DNA of 64,000 bases from Agrypnia vestita. Its lineage: Eukaryota > Arthropoda > Insecta > Trichoptera > Phryganeidae. Below the pieces are notes generated by a model. It was not told where the DNA came from. It did no database searches and saw only the letters and a program-made list of their open reading frames with translations. A program made the position numbers and the translations under genes. The DNA lies in NCBI GenBank assembly GCA_016648135.1, contig JADDOH010000293.1:1-64000 (forward strand), in the 5' to 3' direction. This document shows, one piece after another, positions 33,451 to 44,744 of the stretch (the stretch's first letter is position 1; every line of letters begins with the position of its first letter).

Positions 33451-34530
33451 AAAAGAGTATCAGAATGTGAAAAGTGTTAGCTACAAGTACCTGGAGTTTT
33501 CCAGAGTTTTTCGATCTCGTATTTATTAGCCCCCGTAAGAGCAGTGGGGTATGACACCCCTACGAGTTTATTATTCCGCATTTTCCAAATGGAGGCAGCA
33601 ATCGGAGCAGTCGGCGAGCTTCCTGGAACTGGCGCAGGTATTTTACATATTCCTCTATACTATTTTATGTACGCGGGATCCTTAATTCTCAACAACTTTG
33701 GTGCTAACCAAAGAGTTTTTTTGAAAAGTTTCTTCTTTTTTTATTTAGTATATGGTTTTATATTTGTCGTTTTTTGGAGAATTAACTTTGAATTGAATTA
33801 ATTAACATCGTGAGGTTAAGTAAAAAGATAATAATATTTTAAATTAAATATAAAACTTTGAAAACTAGCTAAAAATAGTGATTCATCAAAATATTACCAA
33901 GGATTTCTGAATCCAAATGAAATAGCCTGCTAGTATAGGCTTAATAAATTTTGCTTATTTTATAGTTTTAAAGCTTTGGACTAAATCAATCTTCTATATG
34001 CCGAACTAATTTCAAAAGTGTTTTAAATGTGGTGTTTTTTTCCAAAGATTTTCACAAAAATCGTTGTTTTTCAAAGATTATTTAAACAACTTTTCACAAA
34101 ACTATTTTTACGTTGAACTTATGTTGATGTATGGAATAATTAAATAACTAAATAAACATGAGCCTGCATGTAAGGTTAAAAATATTTTGAGAAATAAATG
34201 CATTTTTTATACAAAATATTTGCAAAATTTATACAAATTTTCAGGCAGCTTTTATTACGTTTAACGGTTCTTTTAAAAAATTGAAATAAAAACAAAATAG
34301 CTGTTAATAAAAATAACAAAAATCTATTAAAATATTCTCGACCAATAACTATTATTGTTAAGCTATAAATAAACAAAGCCTTAGGTACGATGGTTAGACC
34401 ACATTTAGGCATGAAAGGCTCATAACAAAATCATACAAAGGCTGTTTGTATGATTTTGTAAAATTCATGTATTTGGTCAATTGGCGTATGAATAAATAAA
34501 TAAATAAATACTGGATTTAAATAACACAAT
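33450..34530. other. No gene assigned; one weak exon-like stretch
   Basis: ATG at 33589 begins MEAAIGAVGELPGTGA and is followed by CAG|GTATTT (33635-33643), an acceptable splice donor. Composition is more protein-like than the surroundings, but there is no promoter or partner exon. The rest is AT-rich. A TAAA microsatellite lies near 34490-34508. Confidence 0.25.
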
Positions 34531-37500
34531 ATTGGATTTAATCACTGGCAATATCGGTACCTACTGGTTTATGGGAATGACAAAATTTTCGAATACAGAT
34601 GGCGGTAGCAAAAATACAACTCAGATACGAAACAAGGTGTGCAAGTTAGACTTACAGGGTGTCCCGTATCTCGTCGTCAAGTCAAAATCGGGTGATAGGC
34701 CAAGTTGCATAGTTATCAGAAAAATATTACAAAAAATCTTAGTCATGTTTTTTAAAAATTATAAGCATTTAAAAAAATCTACATCCTGTGACGGTCTTTT
34801 CACTTCTGTTGCTACAAATTTTTATTTTTCTTATTTTTTTTTATTATTATGTAATCCTGAATAATGCTTCTGTAAACTGTTGTCCAAAATTCACGTATTT
34901 AACATTCACTAGAACATTTCATCCAATTCACGCACGTAGTATTTATCGCCAATAAGGTGCTTCGCTCGACTATTTCGCTTTGATTTTCTCACAACTGACA
35001 CTCTGTGCGTCGAGATTATGAATAAAGATATGAATATAAGGTTTATTAGGCTTAATAAATATCCTGTCATTTAGAATAAATCAATAAAACCGCTATTGGA
35101 TCACTAAAAAATCACTCGTGCACAACTGTGTTTAAAAAGCACCCAAGGGACCACTCGTTGTACGATAAAAGTAATTTCAAGAGTTTTTTCAGAAAATATA
35201 AAATACGCTGTCTAAGGGTTAATAATTTCACAAATATGCTCCAATATTTGTGGTTTTGCAGGTGGATTAGTTTATTGCATTTTTCTTTCCTCTTATTTCT
35301 CATCTTGGACGTGAGCCCCCAGAGACTTCTTGGTGGGGTAATTTTATTATAGCTTGTAACTGGTCGTTTCTTTACAAAAAAAAATATTTCTTTAAAATTC
35401 ATTTTCAATCGTAAGCTGCGCTTTGTAAGCGCTAGAGGGTCTTTTGCTGGATAATTTAAATTTAAAATTGAAAAGAGGGCGGTAATGTATTTTGTGTGTT
35501 CTTAAAAAGGTAAGAAAATTTCAAATTATGTGAAGTAGATAATCCTGTTATAAAAATCACAAATTATGATTTCCTTTTGAATACTTAACGGCAATCTAAA
35601 TGTAATAATTCAGAATATTTTGAGTTTGTTCAAATCTTTCAGAACAGTGCTGGATTTATGTCACAGAGACATAATGTAATAATCGTTAAGTATTCCATGT
35701 ACGATAATTTTGAAACTCTAATTTAAAAAACTTAACTTCCAAAAGGTATTTCAAAGAATTTTCGAGAATTTTCACCATATTTTATGTAAAGAATTAAACT
35801 TTATTTTAAATTGAATATAAAGCTCTTTGGTACGATTTCCATCTCTCAGTTTTTCTTGTTTTTCTGTTTTCTTTCGTGAAAAAAAATTTAGTGTATACAT
35901 CAATGCCATACGCTTATAAAACTTGGAATGAAAAATAAGAAAGAGAATAGAAACGAAATTAATATAATGAAATAATGCGTTGATTTCGAGATGAAATAAA
36001 TAAAAAATGTGACAACACAACAAAATAAAACAATGAATGCTGAGTGAAAAGAAAATGAAAACTTGAAAGCATCTATGACAATAGAGATGTTATAAAAGTA
36101 TAATTTTAGACGGGCAAGATCCATAATAATTAACACACGTTTTCTTACTCGTATTTGCCTATTGTTATCTATTGAGGGAAGGAAGGCTATTCTTTTGCGT
36201 AAAAGTGAGGAGTATTGTGTAATTTCCTGATTAAGATAGCCACTAAGAATATTCTTAGGTTTTCACAGCCACTCAGAATCTTCTGGTGTATTATGTCGTG
36301 TTTTTACGACCTTTCTGGCCAACGCTGTTGTAGGTGTTGGTGTTGTGGTTAAGTATTGACTAGCATCACATCAGTAACAACCCTGATGATGGACCCTGCA
36401 ATGGGATCCGAAACGGTGGCCAGAAATATCGTTAAAATATGGCAGAATACCCCAAAAGACACAAACCAGAAGATAGCCACTGACTCCTCTTTCTTGTTTC
36501 CTATTGTCACTGTTGGAATATTCAAGTCTTTTTTATAATGTTGTAATCGTTTCTATGCATTGTTTATATATTACCTATGACTCTTTAAGCTTCTCTGTGA
36601 AGGACTTTACCTTGAAGCTGGCTTCGACGAACTCATTTTTTTTTGATCCTGTCGTGTTTCCAAGAATCCTACATTACTCAAATCTGATTCTGACTATTTT
36701 AAGTCATTTGACGCTGGAAATTCATAAGGTACGATATTGCTGATAATTGAAATTGACTGACAAATATTTTTAGAATTTAATCTTCAAAGCATGAAGTATC
36801 TTATCAAAGCTCAAAACATCTGACATTTCAGAAATATATTAAATTCTTGTAAGTTAAGTGTTATGTTATATGTTTTAATTCGTCTTTAATTGTTGTTACA
36901 TTTTTTAAAAGAAGGGAGTATAATAAAAAATTGGTTTTATGGGATAGTTTTTTCCCTGCATCTCGCATGATAATTTTATTGTTTTAAATATTTTTTGCTC
37001 TTGATTTTTACTATATGCACCTACTTTCATTCAAAATAAATATTAGATGTCGATCTAAAGGGAAAAAATGTTAAAAAAGGTACCTACTTCAGAACACATA
37101 TTTTTTATATCTAGCGAGGTAGGTTGTGGCCGAGAGGTTTGTTACATATGTTACATATTATCCTAATTTATTTGTATTATGTGTATGTATCAAGCAATCA
37201 AATGTATATTATTTTCAAATAAACGCCAATTCATTGGCAACGAAATGAAATAAAGTCGAGTTAAATTGTAAAATTAATAATGCCTTCACAAAGCGAAACG
37301 CGAAACTAGAAAATTGAAAACAAGTAATTTGAATCAAAAACAAATGTTTTATTTCCAAACATGCGATTAAAGAGTATTACAAACTTACCTCGTACCTAAT
37401 CATCAAATTATTATTTTTTTAAATTTTAAAGTTATTTTAATAAAAAAACCTTTTCGCTTAAACTGGCGCCAGTTGACCCCTTCATTGTACAATTTGAAGC

Positions 37501-37550
37501 TTTTTGTACTTTTATTTTCCGAGTTTGAAAATGACGTCATGTCGTCCTCT
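34531..37550. other. No gene recognised
   Basis: AT-rich. The text near 34650-34720 ('acagggtgtcccgtatctcg') looks like an old dispersed repeat. A weak hammerhead-like pattern at 36383-36420 is discussed among the rejected items. A fragment of repeat R1 lies near 36910-36955. Confidence 0.4.
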
Positions 37551-37553
37551 TAC

Positions 37554-37622
37554 CGCAGCCTCCCAATTCCGACGAACTAGTTCCGGAATGGTTCCTCCGG
37601 GGGCTGTCAGCAGTCTGAACGC
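37554..37622 (-). CDS. Possible internal exon (23 codons)
   Basis: In a GC-rich island, the minus strand has CAG at 37623-37625, then 69 bases open in frame (AFRLLTAPGGTIPELVRRNW, then EAA), then GTAAGAGG, a good donor. A 69-bp exon keeps the frame. The acceptor's pyrimidine tract is weak and I do not recognise the peptide. It might instead be part of an old transposon. Confidence 0.2.
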
Positions 37623-38033
37623 CTGACCAATCTGGTGAAATTACAAGACGTTCATTAGCCACATCTCGGGGCACAGTTTCGCCGAAACCGGAGGCGAGTA
37701 GAAACAAAAAGCGGAATTACGTGTGATTTAAAAATAAGGTGAGCGTGGGCAGAATAAAATGTAGAAAGCCGACATTAATGATTTTATACGAACATGTTAA
37801 TGTAACATTTTTTAAATAGAGAGAAATAGCATAAGCTCCTTTTTAAGATACAAAACGATAAGCGATACGGATGTATTAATCATTTTATTTTTTGTATTTA
37901 TTAATCCATGTTGTATTGTTCATATTTAATATAAACACGTATACAAAAATATCGAACATTTTGACCATTTAGTATTATGATATTTATCATAATAATGCCA
38001 TTTAGTATTATTATATTTATCATAATAATAATA

Positions 38034-38150
38034 CTAAACCCGTCAAACATGACGGTACTTTTACATGTAGGTTCCAAAGGAATAAGTTTTTTTTTTTTTT
38101 TTTCCGAAACTTGTCAGACATATAGACGGGCGGACGGACAGACGAACAGA
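38034..38150 (-). mobile_element. Helitron-like 3' terminus (reverse orientation)
   Basis: On the minus strand, TGTAAAAGTACCGTCATGTT ends in the six-pair hairpin CCGTCA/TGACGG (38040-38055), then GTTTAG and T. The same hairpin and leader occur at 63718-63764, where the end is canonical (CAGCTAG). Here CTAG has become TTAG. No 5' end could be placed. A run of 17 T lies at 38086-38102. Confidence 0.5.
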
Positions 38151-38184
38151 GAGAATAAAATTATTATTATTGGAATACTGTGTT

Positions 38185-38789
38185 TTAATCTCTATCAAAG
38201 TAGTTCCCTTGGTAATGCACACTCTTCTCCTAGTGGTCCCGTCATTGTTGGAAGCATTCTGAAACGCATATATTGGAAGAGGCCCGTCGCGTTCCGAAAA
38301 ACGTCTTCTCTGGAATCAAATCGGGTCCTTTTTAACGGTATATTAAGGGAATAGCCAAAAATCATAGGGAGCCTGAAAAATCAGGGGAGTGGAAGGTTTG
38401 TGCTACGGGTATCGTAATGTAGCTGCTTCGCCAGGAATTTTGAAGACTCTCTTCAAGCTTGAATCCTTAGTCAAAATTAAATGTACTGATTCAATGCTTA
38501 CTTCCATCTCGTTTGCAAGATCTCGGATTTCTCGGATTGTGATAAGATGATCTTGCATGACCAAAGCCGGCACCTCGTCATTCACAGTGTTCTTTTGGCC
38601 TTTTGAGGACCTAACAGGACGCAGTCTGCTGTCCACTGATGGTGGCCAACGGACTGCGTTGTGAACCGCTGGTACCACTCCATCATCTCATACCACGTCC
38701 CCAAAAGCCTGTTGGGTCTTGCGAATGGTTTCTACTTGGCCAAGTTTTTGGCAAAATTCGATGCAATATCGCTGTTCAAGTCGTTCCAT
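38185..38789 (-). pseudogene. Second mariner-family transposase, internally deleted
   Basis: The minus strand starts MERLEQRYCIEFCQKLGQVE and continues TIRKTQQAFGD, the N-terminal helix-turn-helix opening of a mariner/SETMAR-type transposase. A second helix-turn-helix follows: LITIREIRDLANEMEVSIES, then VHLILTKDSSLKRV. Near 38400-38440 the sequence jumps to APYDFWLFPKL, the region of the third catalytic aspartate, and ends CFQQ*RDH*EKSVHYQGNYF, with a stop at 38185-38187. The stretch holding the first two catalytic aspartates is gone, and stops interrupt the rest. It is a different mariner lineage from the one at 47322. No inverted repeats were found. Confidence 0.75.
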
Positions 38790-39020
38790 CACAACACACA
38801 CAACACAATCATTGACGTTCCATCACAACACACACAACACAATCATTGACGATCCATCACAACACACACAACACAATCATTGACGTTCCATCACAACACA
38901 CACAACACAATCATTGACGTTCCATCACAACACACACAACACAATCATTGACGATCCATCACAACACACACAACACAATCATTGACGTTCCATCACAACA
39001 CACACAACACAATCATTGAC
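38783..39020. repeat. 34-bp minisatellite made from a transposase start-codon region
   Basis: Seven exact 34-bp units start at 38783, 38817, 38851, 38885, 38919, 38953 and 38987, and a partial eighth follows. Units begin GTT or GAT in the order GTT GTT GAT GTT GTT GAT GTT (GAT), a 102-bp higher-order period. The first unit overlaps the transposase start at 38789: read on the minus strand each unit ends ATGGAAC or ATGGATC, the start codon and next bases of the mariner at 38185-38789. The array is therefore a tandem expansion of that gene's leader and start codon. Confidence 0.95.
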
Positions 39021-39070
39021 GATCCAACGTCCTAAATCCGAACTATACTTCTTTATTCATGTACTGACTG

Positions 39071-39215
39071 CCGGCGCGTGCAGTGGGAACAAGAAGCATT
39101 ACTTTTATTTAACCGTATATTTGGGGAAAAAAAATATTTATCTGGCAGAATATTATGAAATATTCAAATCTGAAGAAAATGTTACACGCTTCTTGTTCCC
39201 ACTGCACGCACCTGG
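39071..39215. mobile_element. hAT-type MITE, complete, 145 bp
   Basis: Inverted ends of about 27 bp (CCGGCGCGTGCAGTGGGAAC inward from the left; the right end differs at two positions) are flanked by 7-bp direct repeats CTGACTG (39064-39070 and 39216-39222). The eighth base differs (A/G), so the original duplication may have been 8 bp, as for hAT. The 90-bp centre is AT-rich and has no coding capacity. Truncated relatives lie at 11932-12030 and 12809-12930, with the end motif CAGGCGCGTGCAGTG. Confidence 0.8.
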
Positions 39216-39219
39216 CTGA

Positions 39220-39639
39220 CTGTCAGCGATTGACGCTTTCTGCGGTAAAATGGGTGTCCCCCGTACGTGCTTATTTTTTTTGGGTGGAACAACTAAAGGT
39301 TCGATATTATTTGGTTTTGATATTGAATCAATGGAGATTTATTAATTGATATTTAAGTTACTTCGTAGTGCAATATGATTATTTTAATTTTTACTGAACT
39401 AAACTGAAAATTGTACATACATGTTGAGTTATTTTGTTAAAACTATAATTTAGAGAGAAGTAGTTCGTCTCATTATCTTTAATAGATAATTCTGCCCTAT
39501 TCATATGTACAGGTGTCTGTTAGCTAGTAGCAAAAACTTTACAGGTGGATTCCTGACTTAATAATGAGTCTAAAATGTTCAAGCAACCATGATCTAAAAT
39601 CCATCGTTACGAAGATATACTTTGATACTTTGATATATA
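39220..39639. repeat. AT-rich region with dispersed motif R3
   Basis: The segment 39500-39620 ('tacaggtgtctgttagctag', 'aactttacaggtggattcct', 'aaccatgatctaaaatcc') recurs at 51255-51360 and, reversed, at 49500-49570 inside the hAT element. The family is unknown. Confidence 0.45.
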
Positions 39640-40200
39640 TAGATATAAATTTGGATTTTTCAAATTTTTAATGGTTTTTTCTTACAACTTACTAAGTTGT
39701 ATGAAAATATTTCAACGCATCTGGTAGACACGAAACCTGATTATAGTATAGTTTTGGATTTTTGGAAATTTTTTATTACTCCCTTTCGTAGCGTCGTTCG
39801 ACCGAAACCCAACGCGTAGGTTAAGCGCCAAACCAGTTTCCACTAGTAAATGAGAAAGGGAGTATAATAAAAACTTGGTTTTTATGGCTTACTTTTTACT
39901 CCCTGTATATTAACTCGTGGCGTCTGCTTGCTTGCTTGACGAAAAAACTTTGGATCGATTTTTAACCCTTTTCCCGTGATCCAATCGAGCTGAAATTTTG
40001 CAAGAAACTCGTGGCGACGATCAAGAAGATCTATTAAATTTTCGTTAAAAAAAATAGTTGTAGTATAATTTTGGATTTTTCAAATTTTTAATGGTTTTTT
40101 CATACAAGTTGTATGGAGATTCCAACGCATATGGTAGACACGAAACCCGAAAACTTGGTTTTTAGGGGTTACTTTTTTAAAAATTTATATTCTGTATATT
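39640..40200 (+). repeat. Dispersed repeat R1, copy 2
   Basis: The same two modules as 14320-14785, here in the order of the 'tttggatttttcaaattttt' module, the 'actcgtggcgtctgcttgct' module, and the first module again. This circular permutation suggests the source is tandemly repeated. The phrases 'aaatgagaaagggagtataa' and 'cgtggcgacgatcaagaaga' are nearly identical to copy 1. Confidence 0.75.
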
Positions 40201-43140
40201 TGTAACAGCCAATAAGGGTAAATTAATAAATAAATAAATAAATATATATCCGCAATTTTACGTTATGAAAAGTTATACGAACGGATGACAATGTAATACG
40301 CTTAAATTTGAACTAGTATGTTTCAGCATTTTTGAAGACCATATAACAATTGTTCGAACATTCTTTACTCATTATTTAAGCAGAAAATTACCCAAAAATG
40401 TTGACCAACTCTGTTATATCCGTATATTATTTATATACATATACATTACAAGAGTAAAATGTATAAAATCCCGGTGTGTTTCATCCAACTGTATCGAATG
40501 TAAGCAAACTCTATGTTATATGTAGATATGAGACACTGTAGAAACTCGCAACACCAGAGGACGCCATTTTGATTAATCCATCACTGGGGGGCTAGAATTT
40601 TGTGTGGAAGTTGGAATAGAGTTTTGTTTCAAGACCGTTACTTGATGTTGGAAGCGAAATGCACTTATTTGAATTTTTGCTTTTTATTTGTATTCGTAAA
40701 AGTCCAGTTTCAATCTCTTCCTTTTTGTTTATTAATGTAACATTTTCATGTTTCACCTCAGAGTAGACTACTTAATTAGAATAATAATATAAAACCAAAT
40801 TTATCTCTTGCAACATTATCCATTTGGACAACCACAACACAATGATTATTTATTACGAGATAAGTGAGATATATTATAGATGTCTCATAGAGACGAAATA
40901 ATCTTTTTTATGGGAAAGTAGGTATGGAAGTATTTGAATGTTCATAGGGCATATGACCTACCGTACGGCTGGCTTATTTGATAATTTTACACAATTTAAC
41001 GTTTACCATTTTCACCTTTGATAGAAAACCACATCTATCAAATTTTTGGAAGTTGTATATATATATTTAAGATTAACAACCCGTTTCACATGTGTGTTGT
41101 AATTATCATTTAGTGCCACCGGCATCCAAGCCGTCAAGCTTTTTCATTCCTTTAATCAAATATAGATGTCACTAATGAGGTATATTTTTTTGATTGTAAT
41201 TTTTAAATCAATACCCATCCTTTATATGTGTATCGCGGTCATTCCGAATTATTAACATTACACTAGAATACGCGCGAAATATTATTTCAATTTTTAACTC
41301 AATTAATGAGACATCTATAATATATATTGATAAATGTTGTCCTCTGGGATAAAAATCCAGTATTCTATTCATTAAAAAATTTAAACAAACTCAAAATATT
41401 CTGAACGAGTACTCAAATAGTATTTTTAATTAAATTTTTTTTTGTTGAACATGTAATATAAATTCTGTTAATCGAGAGCAAAATCCATTCATATAACATT
41501 AATGGATTTTACTCTCGAAATAGCAATACACAATTGTCCGTGTTAAACATCAAAATAAGTTTTTTTTAAATCATTGGAGATAGTAAGAGTGAGCAAAAGA
41601 TTTATCAGAGGTTTGTGTATATCCCTGGAGGTTCCCTATGGATTGAAAAGAGTTTTTTCGCATATGAAATATACCAACCAGTGAAAATATTGAAATATTG
41701 CTTTAAATAAATGAAGCATTTAATAACCTTTAAACTTTAAACATTGAAGTGAAGTGAATGTGTATCTAAAAATATATTGACGGAATGTTTATAGAAAAAA
41801 TTAAGATGTGAATTTATAGGTAACACGGTTAAAGTTAACACAAACACATCTATTGTGAGCGTATATAAATAAACATACGGCGCTCTGACATACTGAGAAC
41901 GCACAATGATTATACCGCCTGTCTTGCTAGCGTGCATTTATAGCTACCAGTGCAACAGAGACCACTCTCAAATACTGGTTGTTATTGATATGCAGATTGC
42001 ACAGCAAGCCAGTGTTAACCGTGTGACATATTCTTACTTAAATTATTACTAGTCTCTATGTACTATATACTGAATAAATTTAACATTACAGTATTTAATT
42101 GAAGTATGAATAGTATGTAACAGAAATAGAGTGTTGGTCTATTTATGTAACACAATGATACATTTAAGATATACAATGCACTGAGATCAAGTATGTAATA
42201 TTATATACTAAATATGTCTAAAAAATGTAAATAATCGTCCTGTCTCTTAAGTAAAATATACAGAAAAAGTCATTCATTGCTTTACATTTTAAAAAATGTG
42301 AGAAATATTCCACAAAGTACGATTTTTATGGAATATTTATGTACACCTTTCGGGAAATATCAATATTTTGCTTGGTATTTTATCGTGGCGACAATGCAGG
42401 AACCTTCGTATTCAAACGTTATTATTTTCAAAGAAACCCTTTTCTGAATGTGTCACACGATCTTATTTCAAAGCGTGGAATACACAAAGGACAATTTTAT
42501 TCTGCAGAAAGCAATGCAAAACTTCGAAAAATAGAGTAGAAAGGAGAAAGCACAGAACCATACGTATGCTATGAAAAATATTTAACATGACACTTTTATA
42601 AATGTACCGTGGTGATTTTTTTCAATGTAACATAGTTGTAAAATAATTATATTAAAATATTGCTTAATTATTAAAAAAATATTTACTCTCTAAAAAGTAC
42701 TCGAGTACAAGAACCTTTTCTGAGAATTGGAATAATTAAGAATCAACAAAGAATGAAAAGAGCGATTCAGCGTGTACAGGGTAAGTGGCGATCAAGCTGA
42801 CAAAATAAAATTTCTAACCATTATTGAGACAGAGGAACATAACCATCGTAAATTTAAGGACGAGTCTTGCAGTTGTTATGCCTTAGAGAATTATTATAAA
42901 TAAAGAATTGATATCATGTATGTTAGGGGTTCAGATTATTGTAAAAAAATAAAGAAAAAAATTACAAATAATGTTAATAATATCGATCAATCGATACACC
43001 TACTTCTGTGTGATTTGTCTAATTTTTTTTACCTAAATAACATGGTAGAACTGTGTTCTAAAATCATAAAAAATGTTTTCATTAAAAAAAAGCATTAACT
43101 TTGTTGTCAGACATTAAATTTTTTTAAATTACGTGTGTAT
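40200..43140. other. No gene recognised; one hairpin
   Basis: AT-rich. An 18-bp hairpin with one mismatch (41472-41489 with 41500-41517) stands out. A TAAA repeat lies near 40226-40243. Nothing else is seen. Confidence 0.45.
41472..41517. repeat. 18-bp hairpin, one mismatch
   Basis: TCGAGAGCAAAATCCATT and its near-exact reverse complement flank a 10-nt loop. It is unassigned and may be a foldback fragment. Confidence 0.75.
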
Positions 43141-43144
43141 AATA

Positions 43145-43207
43145 ACCACTGAAAATGACTTTTTTGTCTACTGGTTTCGAGTCGTTATTCGTCTCTTCGT
43201 TAGGTCA
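43145..43207 (-). ncRNA. Hammerhead ribozyme relic (left arm of a head-to-head pair)
   Basis: The minus strand has CTAACGA (43197-43203; one change from CUGACGA), a short stem II, GAAA (43175-43178), ACCAGT (a mutated ACCGGT stem III) and A at the cut. The AGTGGT box is 18 nt past the cut (43145-43150). A TTAACTTTGTTGTCAGACAT block sits about 50 bp further on (43096-43115). G5 is mutated, so it is probably inactive. It faces the copy at 43509 in opposite orientation. Confidence 0.6.
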
Positions 43208-43573
43208 ATCACTCCACTAGTATGTAAATAACACTACACACCATAACTATAGTATTATTTGCACATTAACAAATTTGCACTTCACAAAATACTCTTCACA
43301 TTCGTGTTACTCTAACTAAAGGCCAACACGCACTAAATTTCTTATCAAAAGGATTAATAATTTGAAAAGAGGAGAGAGGGAAAGACTCCCCTATAAACCC
43401 CACCCCGTCTCCCTCGTAATCCATGTTAAGAGTATTTTGTGAAGGTGTCGGTGTGCAAATAATACTATGGTTGTGGTCTGTAGTGTTAATTACACGCTAG
43501 TGTAATGGTTGTCCTGATGAAGAGACTGGTTACGTCTCGAAACCGATAGACAAAAATGTAAATTTAGTGGTTA
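43147..43573. repeat. Imperfect inverted repeat bearing two opposed hammerheads
   Basis: Each arm contains AGTGGT, a hammerhead, then a shared stretch ('acactagt/ctagtgt', 'aacactac', 'atagtattatttgcac'), read in opposite directions. The centre (about 43270-43450) has no symmetry and includes a G/C-rich patch ('accccaccccgtctccctcg') that resembles 51020-51060, downstream of the hammerhead at 50835. Confidence 0.75.
43509..43571 (+). ncRNA. Hammerhead ribozyme, type I, nearly intact
   Basis: Stem I is TTGTC (43509-43513) with GACAA (43549-43553), five pairs. The core is CTGATGA (43514-43520). Stem II is GAGAC/GTCTC with loop TGGTTAC. GAAA is at 43539-43542. Stem III reads ACCGAT (43542-43547), one change from self-complementary ACCGGT, followed by A at the cleavage position (43548). 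AGTGGT is at 43566-43571, 17 nt past the cut. Every catalytic base is in place; only stem III pairing is weakened. Confidence 0.75.
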
Positions 43574-43574
43574 T

Positions 43575-44712
43575 ATACTAACATTAATAACATTTTGTTA
43601 AAATAATTCATTAGTATCAAAGACTATCAAGTTTAAATAAAAATGGATACATTTAGCAAAGATTTTTGGATTCATTGGAATGTAATGTTCATAGCTATTT
43701 CAAATGCAAAAATAGATATAATATTTAACAAAGACTGCACGCATGAGGATTTCCCCAACTTTTTTGCAATCAAAAGTCATTGACATGGCGAAATTGGTTC
43801 GCAGTTATTGCATTTCCTCGAATTGCAGAAGTTCGTATCTCAGTGGTAACCAAATATTTTTTGGTAGAATGATTTATTCTGTAATCCTTTCAATTTTATT
43901 AATTTATTTTGTTTTAAAACAAAAATAATGCTTTTTATCGATATTTTGGAACGTGATGTTCAGATTAAAAAAGTTAACAGCATTTTCGAAATCGGAAGCT
44001 TTTATTGAGATGAACGCGTTTGATGTGCTAATGTAGTCTCAACTAGCAAACAAAAGTTGAACAATGATCATCACTTGTAATACCGTTTATATTAATTTGT
44101 CTTACAAGTTGAATGCTTTAAATGCTGCCCTAGGGTCTAAAGTCTTGTTCATAAATACACCAATGACTCAAATGAATACTGTAATATTTCGCGACTATTG
44201 CATATTTATTGCAACCCTAAAATAACTTAATTTAACCTAAAATGGCACCAGAAGCGTTATTAATTAACAAAGTTATCCAACACCCATCGATCACTTTCTC
44301 CATATTCCTCAATATTTAAAACGTTTTGCCTCAAACAAAATGAACGGACCAGTAAAATGACGAAAACCATTTAATTTTTAACATAGCAAATTTTCATCCA
44401 AAATTATGCGTATTAAATTATACAAATATATAATTGGAGGATTTTAGATGTGTTAACGATATTACCTTTTTAAATTGAGTAATTAAATTTTATTGAAATC
44501 GAAACACTAAAACTTATTCAGAAGCTAGGAAGTGGCGAAAAATAAAACGAAGACATTTAATTTTTTAAGACGACTAATCTGTAACGGATTCAAATTATAC
44601 AATGATCAAACACGATACATCAAACAATTGACTACTAACAATTTCAAAACAGAAGTGATGAAAATGCTAAAAATCTGCAAACATAACAGATGACCTTGTG
44701 TCATTATTATTA
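43575..44712. other. No gene recognised
   Basis: AT-rich; no feature recognised. Confidence 0.45.
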
Positions 44713-44744
44713 TTATATATAAATAAATAGATTACTTGTCTAAG

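Noticed and set aside
36383..36420. Hammerhead-like pattern CTGATGA ... GAAACGGTGG on the plus strand
   Set aside because: Core, a bulged stem II and GAAA are present, but stem III is not self-complementary, G would stand at the cleavage position and no AGTGGT box follows. It may be an old relic; it was not counted.
38783..39020. Possible CRISPR array (34-bp regularly repeated units)
   Set aside because: Units are directly adjacent with no unique spacers, the genome is eukaryotic, and the unit derives from the neighbouring transposase start.
43743..44710. Search for a Penelope-like reverse transcriptase near the hammerhead pairs
   Set aside because: No RT or GIY-YIG nuclease motif is visible on either strand here, so the hammerhead units look non-autonomous.
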